Origin: Pseudoalteromonas atlantica
GTDB lineage: Bacteria > Pseudomonadota > Gammaproteobacteria > Enterobacterales > Alteromonadaceae
NCBI GenBank assembly: GCA_007988745.1
Contig: BJUT01000001.1
Coordinates: 310,001 to 374,000 of the forward strand
Direction: 5' to 3'
DNA length: 64,000 nt
In this document: in pieces, positions 37,131-45,252 of the stretch
Numbering within the stretch: the first letter of the stretch is position 1
Layout of the letters: every line of letters starts with the position of its first letter
Translations under genes and position numbers: made by a program
Notes under the pieces: model-generated
Databases searched by the model: none
Told to the model about the DNA's origin: nothing
What the model saw: only the letters and a program-made list of their open reading frames with translations

Positions 37131-37175
37131 AAGACTAATTCACAAAGAGGATTAGAAGCGCTTCGCTTTTAGAGG
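37131..37175. repeat. Island repeat A, copy 1
   Basis: 45 bp, 41 identical to copy 2 (37787-37831) by hand count, containing an AAGCG-CTT-CGCTT hairpin. It lies at the 3' end of the 179-residue gene on the minus strand. Confidence 0.85.
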
Positions 37176-37176
37176 G

Positions 37177-37716
37177 CTAATAGATTGAATCAAAATTTAT
37201 ATGATTGGACGCTCTCTTTGACTGAAAAGCCCAATCATTTTCTATAAATAACTTGGTGATATAATTTTTGCCGTTATCTTGAATATAATGTATTTCAACA
37301 TAACCTCCATTAAAAATAACCTTATCGTTATATTTCCGGTTTGCAAAAAAATATGGCGCAGTTTGATAGTCATTATATTTAAAAAACACTCCTGACACTG
37401 AAAAACTCTGTGTTCGACTTGCCCCTTCTTTTTCTACTAATCTTTCAATTTCGCCTTTTACAACGCTCTCCTCATGCGATTTTATTTTAGCTATATATTG
37501 CATTTTTGAATATAAAGAAGCTGTAGAAGCAAGATTGTAAATAATAAATATAAAAAATAAGACGAAGAAATTAAACTTAAAAAAACGTTTAATATATAAA
37601 TCGTATAATTTTTTAATCTTCCCAATAAAGATTAAACTGATAACTATAAAAAGCACATATGGCAAAAATTCAATGCAATTAAAGCTCATAGTTGTTTCGT
37701 AGTAAATTTTCATCAT
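37177..37716 (-). CDS. Island membrane protein of unknown function
   Basis: 179 residues: two N-terminal membrane helices (FLPYVLFIVISLIFIG and FNFFVLFFIFIIYNLA), then a basic/acidic soluble part (KSHEESVVKGEIERLVEKEG) and a beta-rich end. It is Lys/Phe/Ile-rich and looks more AT-biased than its chromosomal neighbours, as expected of a transferred gene. Its first eight codons fall inside repeat block B (37692-37786), of which a decayed copy lies at 38503-38597. I do not recognise a family. Confidence 0.6.
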   Translation of the reverse strand: MMKIYYETTMSFNCIEFLPYVLFIVISLIFIGKIKKLYDLYIKRFFKFNFFVLFFIFIIYNLASTASLYSKMQYIAKIKSHEESVVKGEIERLVEKEGASRTQSFSVSGVFFKYNDYQTAPYFFANRKYNDKVIFNGGYVEIHYIQDNGKNYITKLFIENDWAFQSKRASNHINFDSIY

Positions 37717-37786
37717 AAGTACTTAAAATGTCTCAACTTTGACACGGCTAAATTCGCCATCACGTTCGGAAAAAGAGAAAGCTTTA
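37692..37786. repeat. Island repeat B, copy 1
   Basis: 95 bp, about 81 identical to copy 2 (38503-38597) by hand count, with 31 consecutive identical bases in the centre. It includes the upstream region and first codons of the 179-residue gene and abuts repeat A copy 2. Confidence 0.9.
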
Positions 37787-37831
37787 AAGACCAATCCACA
37801 AAGAGGATTAGAGGCGCTGCGCTTTTAGAGG
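37787..37831. repeat. Island repeat A, copy 2
   Basis: Matches copy 1 at 41 of 45 bases by hand count. Together with repeat B copy 1 it makes a continuous block of about 140 bp between the two small island genes. Confidence 0.85.
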
Positions 37832-37875
37832 ACGAAAATAGCTAATATCAAAAGCTTTTAACCAATTGAGGTATG

Positions 37876-37897
37876 AAGTCAGGACTTTACCCAATTA
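37876..37897. repeat. REP-like motif, copy 1 (decayed)
   Basis: AAGTCAGGACTTTACCCAAT resembles the motif at 38621-38643 and overlaps the stop codon of the next gene. It looks like a decayed copy of a short dispersed palindromic element. Confidence 0.4.
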
Positions 37898-38348
37898 ATT
37901 TAAAGCCCTTGCTATGCGTTTCTAGACAGTGTTCAACATACTCTAAAGTTGCAAACTTATCGTAACGACCACCAGGGTTCCAATTTTCAAAAATATCAGC
38001 ACCAGCTAATATTTCTATCTCATTAAATTTACTGATAAGAGGAGTGCTACTTTCTCCGAAAATTGGTGTTGTAAGATCATCAAATTGATCACAAGTTAAA
38101 TCATAAGTTAACTTGTCAACTTGAACCCAAAAATGTCGATCGTCATTTGGATGATCGTAGCCCTCAACAACAACTACTTTAGACTCGGGATACCGCTGGC
38201 TTACAATATGAGCAAAAATCCTAGAAGAACCTTCACAGCTTGCTGTTGGAAACTGAAATGAGCCCATAAATAAAGGGAATTTCTTTTCAATACTTTGCTC
38301 AAATATCAAACGAAGTTTCCTTGCTAAATCATCAATTTCTCTTTTCAT
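37887..38348 (-). CDS. Transglutaminase/papain-fold-like small protein
   Basis: 153 residues, no signal peptide. FPTASCEGSSRIFAHIV, DDRHFWVQVDKLTYDLTCDQF give Cys, His and Asp in the order and spacing of transglutaminase-like or papain-fold hydrolases; similar FPxxxCGDxS...HxWxxVDxxxxDxTxDQF proteins occur in bacterial accessory regions. The Cys and its surroundings look intact, so activity is possible. GGAG lies 5 bases before the ATG. It sits between repeat B copy 2 upstream and repeat A copy 2 downstream, behind the nuclease-helicase pair. Function unknown. Confidence 0.6.
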   Translation of the reverse strand: MKREIDDLARKLRLIFEQSIEKKFPLFMGSFQFPTASCEGSSRIFAHIVSQRYPESKVVVVEGYDHPNDDRHFWVQVDKLTYDLTCDQFDDLTTPIFGESSTPLISKFNEIEILAGADIFENWNPGGRYDKFATLEYVEHCLETHSKGFKLIG

Positions 38349-38502
38349 TGAAACTCCATATTATCCAGAAATCACAAAACCATAAGGCGAGCAATTTTCC
38401 CACAGGACCAAACTACGATTAAACTAGACAGCAACTTTAATTGAAAAGAAATATGTCCTAAATCTCAAAAGTGATTAGAGTGGGTGTCATCATAATTTTT
38501 TA

Positions 38503-38597
38503 TTGTTTCATAATAAATTTTCGTTATATGCACTTAAAATGTCTCAACTTTGACACGGCTAAATCAAACACCACGTTCGATCAAAGAGAAAGCTTTA
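38503..38597. repeat. Island repeat B, copy 2
   Basis: Decayed counterpart of 37692-37786. On the minus strand it would read ATA ACG AAA ATT TAT TAT GAA, matching the start ATG ATG AAA ATT TAC TAC GAA of the 179-residue gene with both start codons lost. It is a relic of a second such gene or of the unit that carries them. Confidence 0.88.
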
Positions 38598-38620
38598 TAC
38601 CAACTCATATTTTGATTTAT

Positions 38621-38643
38621 AAAGTCAAGATTTGACCCCAATT
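38621..38643. repeat. REP-like motif, copy 2
   Basis: Contains GTCAA-GAT-TTGAC followed by CCCCAATTA, a short palindrome plus conserved flank like those linked with REP/RAYT-type dispersed elements. It lies 19 bp after the helicase stop. Confidence 0.45.
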
Positions 38644-38661
38644 ACCTTAGCTTTTCATGTG

Positions 38662-40464
38662 TCATATTAAATTTGGATCATATGCAAAATTCAACTGGTG
38701 TAGTATTTCTGTAGGCTGGCGCTCTCTTCTATATTGACCATAACCAGACATCCTTCCTTTTTCTGAAATAAGGTGTAGGTTCTTTCTGGCTCTAGAACCA
38801 ATTACATAGAGCAACTTTTTAGCACTTTCAATAGAAGGCTCATTGAAATTCGGAACCAAACCTTGAAGAAGACCAAAGGAGATCACAACATCATATTCAC
38901 CTCCCTTTACTCCATGTATTGTTGACACTTTGATACCAGTTCTGGGTTTAAATGCTTTGCGAAAAGCCTCAATGTCTGTTGCAAATAATGCATTTTCACT
39001 CCTAAGCCTATCAATCCTATTCTGTGTACTATTGAAGAATGATTTGTGATGTTCCTTTAGCATTGGATATAACATGAAATCTATTCCCAATTCGCCAAAT
39101 AGTGCTTCAAAGAATGTACGAAGATAAGCGAGGCCGTCGTCTTCGTCTATCGAAATAGAGTTTACTGTCTTTAGTAACTGTTTTGGGGGGTACGAATTAA
39201 CATCGACCAGCGCAAGTTCCATGTCATACAAGACATCAGATGCCCAGCGAAGACGCTTAACATACATATTAGGCGATGGCTCTGTTAGGATAATTTGAGT
39301 CAACTTGAACCAAAAGTTATCTATATCTCTTGAAAAAGGTACAAGACCAGGTCCATCAAAACTATATTGAGGCAACCTGTTTACCAAGTTACGAGTTAGT
39401 GCAGCCAAGTGCATCCACCAAGGTGCAATGACGCAAATTTCCTTCTCTAAAATACCCAAATTTTGAACGCTATTCTCGATATGCCGGCTGACTTGCTCAA
39501 CCAGGTTATCCTTTTGAGTAATCTGATCATAACTAATAATGCTAGGGTGATCGCGATGTTCACCTTCAGCAACAGTTGCACTAGGAGTAACATTAAAATT
39601 ACGATAATAGTCTATTATCTTTTTTGAGCTTCTGTAGTTCTTATCTAATGCCATTCGAGTAAACGACACTCCGGCTAACTGCTCAAGTTCTAACTGTGTT
39701 ATTGCGTAGCCACCGAGCGAACCGTAGATAGCTTGGTTTGGATCACCAACAATGAAGGTTCTCACCCGACCTTTGCTAGCTTTTATAATACTCGCAACAA
39801 TTGAATACTGTACTTCTTTAGTATCTTGATATTCATCAACAAGAACATAAGAAAGCAAATTTGCCAGTATCTTAGCAATAGAAGAATTACTTGATAGGAT
39901 TTCATGAGCAAAATATAGAATTTGCTCAAAGTCTATTTGATCATTGTCTGCAAGATGGCTGTGATATTTATCTAATACCTGTCTTGCTAGTGAAATTTTA
40001 CTTCCAGCGCAAGTGAATGTTAATCCTCGAGGAGTGTAGAAATGACTACACTCTCCAAACCTAATACGTTCGGTACGAATGCTAGAGCATATTTGAGTTA
40101 TTATTTCTTCAGAATCATAAGAGTTAACTATTTTAAATCCGTTTTTCAGCTTGTCATGATATAGACCATATGGCTTCAATATCCATTCCAAACAAAAAGC
40201 ATGAATAGTACCGATCCACAACTGAGATGTGTCTACACCAAGAATTTCAATTCGCTCGCGAATCTCATCAGCTGCTTTATGCGTGTAAGTAATAGCCACG
40301 ACCCATTTTTTAGGATCCTCTAAACCTGAAAGCTCAGAAGCAATTTTGTAAGTAAGAGTCCTAGTTTTACCACTGCCTGGACATGCGACTAAGAACACAT
40401 TATTAGGCTCATTAATCGCTGCAATCTGTTCATCGTTTAGATCACCTTTATCCCACATAAACAT
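38662..40464 (-). CDS. UvrD/Rep-like superfamily 1 helicase (GajB-like)
   Basis: 600 residues. Helicase motifs are in order: DLNDEQIAAI (Q motif), VACPGSGKTRTLT (Walker A, about 27-39), YVLVDEYQDTKE (Walker B, about 209), FIVGDPNQAIYGSLGG (motif III, about 243), LDKNYRSSKKII (motif IV, about 280), VSTIHGVKGGEYDVVI (motif V, about 515), YVIGSRARKNL (motif VI, about 555). Start is 2 bp after the stop of the OLD-like nuclease gene, so both are co-translated. This gene order (OLD/TOPRIM nuclease then UvrD-like helicase) defines class 2 OLD loci, including the Gabija anti-phage system. B. cereus GajB is shorter (about 494), so Gabija-like is safer than Gabija. Confidence 0.88.
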   Translation of the reverse strand: MFMWDKGDLNDEQIAAINEPNNVFLVACPGSGKTRTLTYKIASELSGLEDPKKWVVAITYTHKAADEIRERIEILGVDTSQLWIGTIHAFCLEWILKPYGLYHDKLKNGFKIVNSYDSEEIITQICSSIRTERIRFGECSHFYTPRGLTFTCAGSKISLARQVLDKYHSHLADNDQIDFEQILYFAHEILSSNSSIAKILANLLSYVLVDEYQDTKEVQYSIVASIIKASKGRVRTFIVGDPNQAIYGSLGGYAITQLELEQLAGVSFTRMALDKNYRSSKKIIDYYRNFNVTPSATVAEGEHRDHPSIISYDQITQKDNLVEQVSRHIENSVQNLGILEKEICVIAPWWMHLAALTRNLVNRLPQYSFDGPGLVPFSRDIDNFWFKLTQIILTEPSPNMYVKRLRWASDVLYDMELALVDVNSYPPKQLLKTVNSISIDEDDGLAYLRTFFEALFGELGIDFMLYPMLKEHHKSFFNSTQNRIDRLRSENALFATDIEAFRKAFKPRTGIKVSTIHGVKGGEYDVVISFGLLQGLVPNFNEPSIESAKKLLYVIGSRARKNLHLISEKGRMSGYGQYRRERQPTEILHQLNFAYDPNLI

Positions 40465-40466
40465 GA

Positions 40467-42677
40467 TTAGATCCTTGCTAATATATCGTTTAGTTCAGAA
40501 GGTAAATCATTCATTAGGTCGATCTTGAGTGTAGATATGTCGCCATCGACTGGATTAAATGCTTCCCACTTAGGAGTGAATATTGCTAAGCCAGTTTCAT
40601 ATGAAGCCAAGTATGTTTCCCATTGCTGCTTTTTATCTGTATCGCCTCGTACATTACAGATTTCAATTTGTCTTCTGCCAAAGATAACAAGCTCAATAAT
40701 AGAGTCGTAGCGGTACTTAAGTATTTTGAAAGTAAGTTCTCTATTGAAGTCACCGTGAGCAAACTTAACAGCATCAAAAATATACTCTGGAATAGTTGTT
40801 TTAAAGTCGATAACTTTGCCTAGAGTAAGAGCAAACCAACCTTTTCCTTGATGGTTTGCCATAGTTAATGCTCTTGAACCTGAAACTGCGATATCAGCTG
40901 AAGACAGTTCAGTTCTAGCTGTATCTATCGTAATTTGCTTGGTGTAGACATCCTTGACGATACTCTTAAGATAATGGCTGTTGGATGACTGTATGAAATC
41001 AACCTCAAACGTATGATTCGCATAAAAAGTAGAAATCCAAGGATTATTTTGACTGAAACAATCAAGCCTAACTTTCCTAGCAAAACCAGCTTCTTGAGAG
41101 CCGAGGGCTTTCTCTTTCTTCTTTTTATCTAAGTCACTATCTGTAGGATAAATCGTGGTATCAAAGAAGGCATCATCTAAGTCTGTGATAATGCTGCAAC
41201 GTTTTTTGATTCTTTCATTATCAAATAACATTGCAATATTCTCGAAACCAGTACTTCTGATGTTGACTAGAGTGATACCTATTTCATCTAAGCTCAATCC
41301 TAAAACTTTTTTCAGTAGAATAGGAATAAGGATCTCTTCAGCATCTCCTTCGACTAAAACAACACTTCGGGCAAACAGTAAGTTACTACGGATGGCATCA
41401 AGGTAACGTTGAACGAAGCCCACTTTCTCGTCACTAAGCCCTACTGAAGGTTGAAATACTTCACAGGTACTATCAACAAAGCCTACAATGTTCATGTTCT
41501 TAATATTACTCACTTCTGATATATGTGATGAGTGAGTTGAATATATTATCTGAGTGTTTTCATAGTTGATGTTGTCAAAAAGTGACTTTTGAATATGTGT
41601 GTGGATGTGAGCTTCTGGTTCTTCAATTAATAAGAAGTTTGCAATTGATTGATTAGCTTGTTGATATTTGAATTCTAATAACTTTAAAGTGAGGAATAGT
41701 AGATTTGCACCGCCCAAGCTCATTTCATTTATCGTTCCCTCGTGACCATCATTTGATTCACTAACAAAAAGCCTTAATGATTGAAACAGTTGGTCAGCAT
41801 CGTCCGTTAAACTAGAACGAATAGAAATGGAACTAGGTGAATATGTATCACCCACGGCATCTCCGATAGTAGTTACAATATCATCACGAACATCACAGAC
41901 CTCGGATAAGCCTTCAATATCGTCGTTTAATGTCTTAATTAAATCTGCAATAGGTTGAAAATCTGCCTTGCTAATTCCTCCTGATTTACGCTTCAATAGT
42001 GTGAGCAAAGGATTGGTTCTGTTGCTATGAAAGTCCGATACTACATCTCTCAGTGCTTTAATAAAGGTAAACGAAACTTCATTAGGCATATTGAGGATGT
42101 TGGGCAACCGTATACCAACATCAGGGTTATTTAACACCCTAGGAAAATCGACTCTCTCGAAATCACCAACTATGCTTTTGTATACAACTGGGTCATTGAA
42201 ATCAGCGACACTTTTGCCAGTAAGAACGGTTTCATAATCATCAATAGTTATACCATCCAAATAACTTTCTAGAGCAGCGGCATCCCCTATTGTAAGTTGT
42301 GCCAATGCTTGACGGATGTTTGCTTTAGGTCTGAAAATAAGATTGTAAGTTGCTCTAGAAACAACTTCATCCTCCGCATTCCCTGCACCATGAAGAAACA
42401 GTGACTGACTAGCTTCATCACCAGAAATATCATTAAACTCAATACTAATAACGATCCAGTGACCATGCCAGTCACCTAATGCCCTACAAAAATCTCCTTC
42501 GGCAAGTTTAGTTGCCGAGCGAGGCATTGAATTATCAAGCAGCAACCTCATAGCTCGGAATAAGTTAGTCTTACCAGAACCATTCTCGCCAATAATTGTA
42601 TTTATTCCCTTATTAAACAGAAATTTCACGTTTTTAAAGTTTCTGTAATTTACTAGGGAGAGTTTTGTAATGTGCAT
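40467..42677 (-). CDS. OLD-family ATPase/TOPRIM nuclease (GajA-like)
   Basis: 736 residues. The ATPase half has MHITKLSLVNYRNFKNV, Walker A IGENGSGKT (about 29-37), signature MSLGGANLLFLTL (about 317), Walker B FLLIEEPEAH (about 349) and YSTHSSH (about 382). The TOPRIM half has VVLVEGDAEEILIP (about 444) and IITDLDDAFF (about 500), the Glu and Asp-x-Asp metal ligands of a nuclease. In Gabija, GajA cuts DNA when phage activity depletes nucleotides. This protein is longer than the B. cereus GajA (about 578); the extra length includes a C-terminal region of about 200 residues. AGAGGA precedes the ATG. Confidence 0.88.
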   Translation of the reverse strand: MHITKLSLVNYRNFKNVKFLFNKGINTIIGENGSGKTNLFRAMRLLLDNSMPRSATKLAEGDFCRALGDWHGHWIVISIEFNDISGDEASQSLFLHGAGNAEDEVVSRATYNLIFRPKANIRQALAQLTIGDAAALESYLDGITIDDYETVLTGKSVADFNDPVVYKSIVGDFERVDFPRVLNNPDVGIRLPNILNMPNEVSFTFIKALRDVVSDFHSNRTNPLLTLLKRKSGGISKADFQPIADLIKTLNDDIEGLSEVCDVRDDIVTTIGDAVGDTYSPSSISIRSSLTDDADQLFQSLRLFVSESNDGHEGTINEMSLGGANLLFLTLKLLEFKYQQANQSIANFLLIEEPEAHIHTHIQKSLFDNINYENTQIIYSTHSSHISEVSNIKNMNIVGFVDSTCEVFQPSVGLSDEKVGFVQRYLDAIRSNLLFARSVVLVEGDAEEILIPILLKKVLGLSLDEIGITLVNIRSTGFENIAMLFDNERIKKRCSIITDLDDAFFDTTIYPTDSDLDKKKKEKALGSQEAGFARKVRLDCFSQNNPWISTFYANHTFEVDFIQSSNSHYLKSIVKDVYTKQITIDTARTELSSADIAVSGSRALTMANHQGKGWFALTLGKVIDFKTTIPEYIFDAVKFAHGDFNRELTFKILKYRYDSIIELVIFGRRQIEICNVRGDTDKKQQWETYLASYETGLAIFTPKWEAFNPVDGDISTLKIDLMNDLPSELNDILARI

Positions 42678-43033
42678 ATGTCCTCTGGAATCTGATTACA
42701 TTAAATTTCTAGAAAAATATTGAACTAATATATGCCTGTTAACTTATTGACACTAAAGCAGTACTCATTATTTTAGACTAACACAGACACATGACAGCTT
42801 ATTGAACCCACTTTGCTGGTTTATAACCCCCAAAACGGCGCATATTACATTGCTCTATATTTACTAAATAACTCTACTAGTAACAACTAACTACAATTGC
42901 TAATCAGTAGCCTTATTTAACACCAAAACGACTTTTAATAATGTTATGAGGCAAATTACGCACCGCTGTATTTATATACAGTGCACAGTGAAATCTATCT
43001 TAAATTTAACTTTTAACTAATCGGTTTCTAAAA
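42678..43033. other. Leader region of the nuclease-helicase operon
   Basis: About 355 bp without a supported gene. It carries a strong LexA-type palindrome (42966-42981) near its far end. Only very short reading frames lie downstream of it on the minus strand, for example 14 residues starting at 42842. Confidence 0.6.
42966..42981. promoter_or_regulatory. LexA (SOS) box candidate upstream of the defence pair
   Basis: On the minus strand CACTGTATATAAATACAGCG; the 16-bp core CTGTATATAAATACAG equals that at 23269-23284 and fits CTGT-N8-ACAG with an A/T centre. It lies about 290 bp before the GajA-like start codon and just past the end of the cold-shock gene, whose own promoter is far away. An SOS-driven leader transcript into the operon, or a small SOS-controlled RNA or peptide, is the likely meaning. 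Confidence 0.65.
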
Positions 43034-43624
43034 TTACCACTCATCTTGGAACCTTGTATCCCTCTCACATGGGTCACCATCACCGTCGCCATCCATTTTT
43101 GTATTGGGGCAGTTATTTATAAAAAACACCGCTTCTGCACGTGAAGTCATTTGGCTGCAGTGCTGCCTGCCATCGCAGGTAAAGTTTTGTGTGCTTTTTG
43201 GAATAACGGTTTTTGGGTATTGTTCATCAAATGTGGCTAAATCGGCGTTGGTAATAACGGGAGTTTGGCTGCTTAAGTGAGCGTTGTATTTAGTAAACGC
43301 ATATAAACAAAGCACAGTAAAACCAATTGAGGCGATTTTGCCTAAAAAGCTATTTGTGAAATTAAATTTAGCAACACGATGATGGTTTGATTTTTTAGGC
43401 GTGACTTTAAGCGCAGCTACGCCCTCTATCCGGCAATTTACGGCTTTGGTTTTACCGTCGGGCTGTGTAGCGACTTCAAAATAAAGGGTGTCGCCCACTT
43501 TAGGCTTGCGGCTCATATGTTTGAGCGCTGAAATGTGTATAAAGGTGTCTTGAGCTAGGGTGTCTGATTTAATAAAACCAAAGCCCTTTTCGTCATTCCA
43601 CGCTTTTAACAATCCTTTGTTCAT
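43034..43624 (-). CDS. Cold-shock domain-TM-excalibur domain fusion protein
   Basis: 196 residues. The N-terminus is a cold-shock domain: GLLKAWNDEKGFGFIKSD (RNP1-like), DTFIHISALKHM (RNP2-like). A membrane helix follows (FLGKIASIGFTVLCLYAF, about 105-122). The C-terminus is an excalibur calcium-binding domain with CDGRQHCSQM, EAVFFINNCPNTKMDGDGDGDPCE. The nucleic-acid part would be cytoplasmic and the calcium-binding part outside. ATG at 43624 is chosen over 43660: AGG precedes it and it starts the cold-shock fold. Single gene. Role unknown; the combination is known in some marine bacteria but unexplained. Confidence 0.85.
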   Translation of the reverse strand: MNKGLLKAWNDEKGFGFIKSDTLAQDTFIHISALKHMSRKPKVGDTLYFEVATQPDGKTKAVNCRIEGVAALKVTPKKSNHHRVAKFNFTNSFLGKIASIGFTVLCLYAFTKYNAHLSSQTPVITNADLATFDEQYPKTVIPKSTQNFTCDGRQHCSQMTSRAEAVFFINNCPNTKMDGDGDGDPCERDTRFQDEW

Positions 43625-44039
43625 GTATTTACCTGTGCTGATTAAGCTGCGATTACGCAAATTCCATTTGAGTTAAGAATGGTTAGTATACGTTCCTAAA
43701 TTGCTACCACGCAACCAAATATTCATATTAGGTTAATTTAAATACTCAAATTGGTGGGCAAAACACTTAACCGTATAAGGAAAATACCGAGCTTTGAGCT
43801 TTTAAAATCAGCAAAAAATAGCCTGTTTTATTTTATAAATTACGGCCATTTGTCCTTTATTCTAGGACTGCTAACTTTTGCGAAGCGATTAGCTTAACAG
43901 CTTGTTTACACTCGGTTTTGTTATTAGTTATTTCTATCTGAATTAAGCGTTTTTAGTGTGATTTTTCATTCGTTATTTACTTAATTTATCTATACAATCC
44001 ACACCTTATTTTTACGTGCAATTTTCAAGTGATTATCTC
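43625..44039. other. Intergenic region without recognisable elements
   Basis: About 415 bp between divergent genes, AT-rich. I see no reading frame, palindrome or repeat of note; it presumably holds both promoters. Confidence 0.4.
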
Positions 44040-44660
44040 ATGCTATTAACCGTTGTTTATATTATTGGTATTACTGCAGAAGCCATGACCGGCGCACTTA
44101 GCGCTGGGCGAATGAAAATGGATTGGTTTGGCGTTGTACTGGTTGCCAGTGCAACAGCAATTGGTGGTGGCAGTGTGCGAGATATTTTACTTGGCAATTA
44201 CCCACTTACCTGGGTTCAGCACCCTGAATACCTTTTAATTACTTGTATAGCAGGCATTGTGACTACGTGGCTTGCTAAGTGGGTGGTTAAATTTAAAGGC
44301 ATTTTTATGCGCTTAGATGCGCTAGGGCTTGCGGCGTTTAGCATTATTGGCTGCCAAGTTGGGCTAAATATGGGCCTGCATTATGGTATTTGTGTAGTGG
44401 CTGCCGTTGTAACCGGTGTATTTGGTGGCTTACTGCGCGATTTAATATGTCGCCAAGCGCCGCTTGTATTACATAACGAGCTATACGCGAGTGTATCGTT
44501 ACTTGTTGCCTGTTTATACTTAGCACTGCACCATTACAATATTGATGACAACATCAGCATTATTGCAAGCCTTGTTGCAGGCTACTTAATACGTATGGCC
44601 TCAATTCGCTTTAAGTGGCGTTTACCTACCTTTAGTTTGTTAGAGCAGCACGCTAAATAA
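44040..44660 (+). CDS. UPF0126/TRIC-type membrane protein (YadS/YicG-like)
   Basis: About 206 residues with seven helices in two repeats: GGGSVRDILLG in the first and VFGGLLRDLICRQAPLVLHNELYA in the second, the twin GGxxRD signatures of UPF0126, related to trimeric intracellular cation channels. The ATG at 44040 lines up with the start of E. coli YadS as I remember it; an upstream GTG (44016) would add eight residues without a ribosome-binding site. It ends in a strong stem-loop. Confidence 0.85.
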   Translation: MLLTVVYIIGITAEAMTGALSAGRMKMDWFGVVLVASATAIGGGSVRDILLGNYPLTWVQHPEYLLITCIAGIVTTWLAKWVVKFKGIFMRLDALGLAAFSIIGCQVGLNMGLHYGICVVAAVVTGVFGGLLRDLICRQAPLVLHNELYASVSLLVACLYLALHHYNIDDNISIIASLVAGYLIRMASIRFKWRLPTFSLLEQHAK

Positions 44661-44676
44661 ATTAGGCTTTAATACA

Positions 44677-44707
44677 AATTAAGGCAGGTATTAAACCTGC
44701 CTTAATT
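44677..44707. terminator. Bidirectional stem-loop between UPF0126 and DUF421 genes
   Basis: 13-bp perfect arms AATTAAGGCAGGT/ACCTGCCTTAATT with a 5-base loop between convergent genes. The T-tracts are short. Confidence 0.75.
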
Positions 44708-44742
44708 AATATAAATATAAGTATAAGTACTAGCGCCTTACT

Positions 44743-45252
44743 TTATTGCTCGCTTACATCACTTAACGCGGTTTTTAACCCACTGTTATTTTGTTTAAGT
44801 ACGCTAAAACTGCCGTCGGTTTCTAACACTACAGCGGCTACATCTTCTATGGCTAATATACCCGCACCACGAATGGCAGCGCGAATTTCTGATTTAGTTA
44901 CCCGCTGCGATTTAAGCGCCGCCGTACAATATTCACCATTACTCAGCAATAGCGTAGGCTCTGCTTTTATAAGCGAAGCAAATTTAGATGAGCGCACACT
45001 TAGCCACGTAATAAAATATTGCAGCCCTATTAACACAACAAACGCGAGCATGCCCTCTAGCAGCGCAACGCTTTTTGTAATGATCACCGAGGCTAAAATA
45101 GAGCCCAGCGCAATAGTGACAATAAAATCAAACACGTTCCATTTAGAAAGCGTACGCTTACCCGATATACGCAGCCAAAACACCAGCGCTACATAACCCA
45201 GCACGCCAATAATAAGTACGCGTATTAAGCCCTGCATATCATCAAAAAACAT
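44743..45252 (-). CDS. DUF421 (YetF-like) membrane protein
   Basis: 169 residues. Three N-terminal helices (VLIIGVLGYVALVFWL, FDFIVTIALGSILASVI, LEGMLAFVVLIGLQYFI), then the DUF421 soluble domain with KAEPTLLLSNGEYC, ALKSQRVTKSEIRAAIRGAGI and VAAVVLETDGSFSVL. The family is widespread and of unknown function. ATG with AAGGAG upstream at good distance. Confidence 0.88.
   Translation of the reverse strand: MFFDDMQGLIRVLIIGVLGYVALVFWLRISGKRTLSKWNVFDFIVTIALGSILASVIITKSVALLEGMLAFVVLIGLQYFITWLSVRSSKFASLIKAEPTLLLSNGEYCTAALKSQRVTKSEIRAAIRGAGILAIEDVAAVVLETDGSFSVLKQNNSGLKTALSDVSEQ

Larger units (their letters stand above)
38349..38661. other. Intergenic repeat region behind the helicase gene
   Basis: About 310 bp without a supported gene. 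It holds repeat B copy 2 (38503-38597), including a decayed copy of the first codons of the 179-residue gene, and a REP-like motif (38621-38643). Confidence 0.7.

Noticed and set aside
37131..38643. Integron attC cassette array
   Set aside because: The repeats lack the RYYYAAC and GTTRRRY core sites and there is no integron integrase in the window; only the cassette-like layout is similar.
42801..42842. Small SOS peptide gene (14 codons) on the minus strand after the LexA box
   Set aside because: The frame is too short and has only a poor ribosome-binding site; kept only as part of the leader region.
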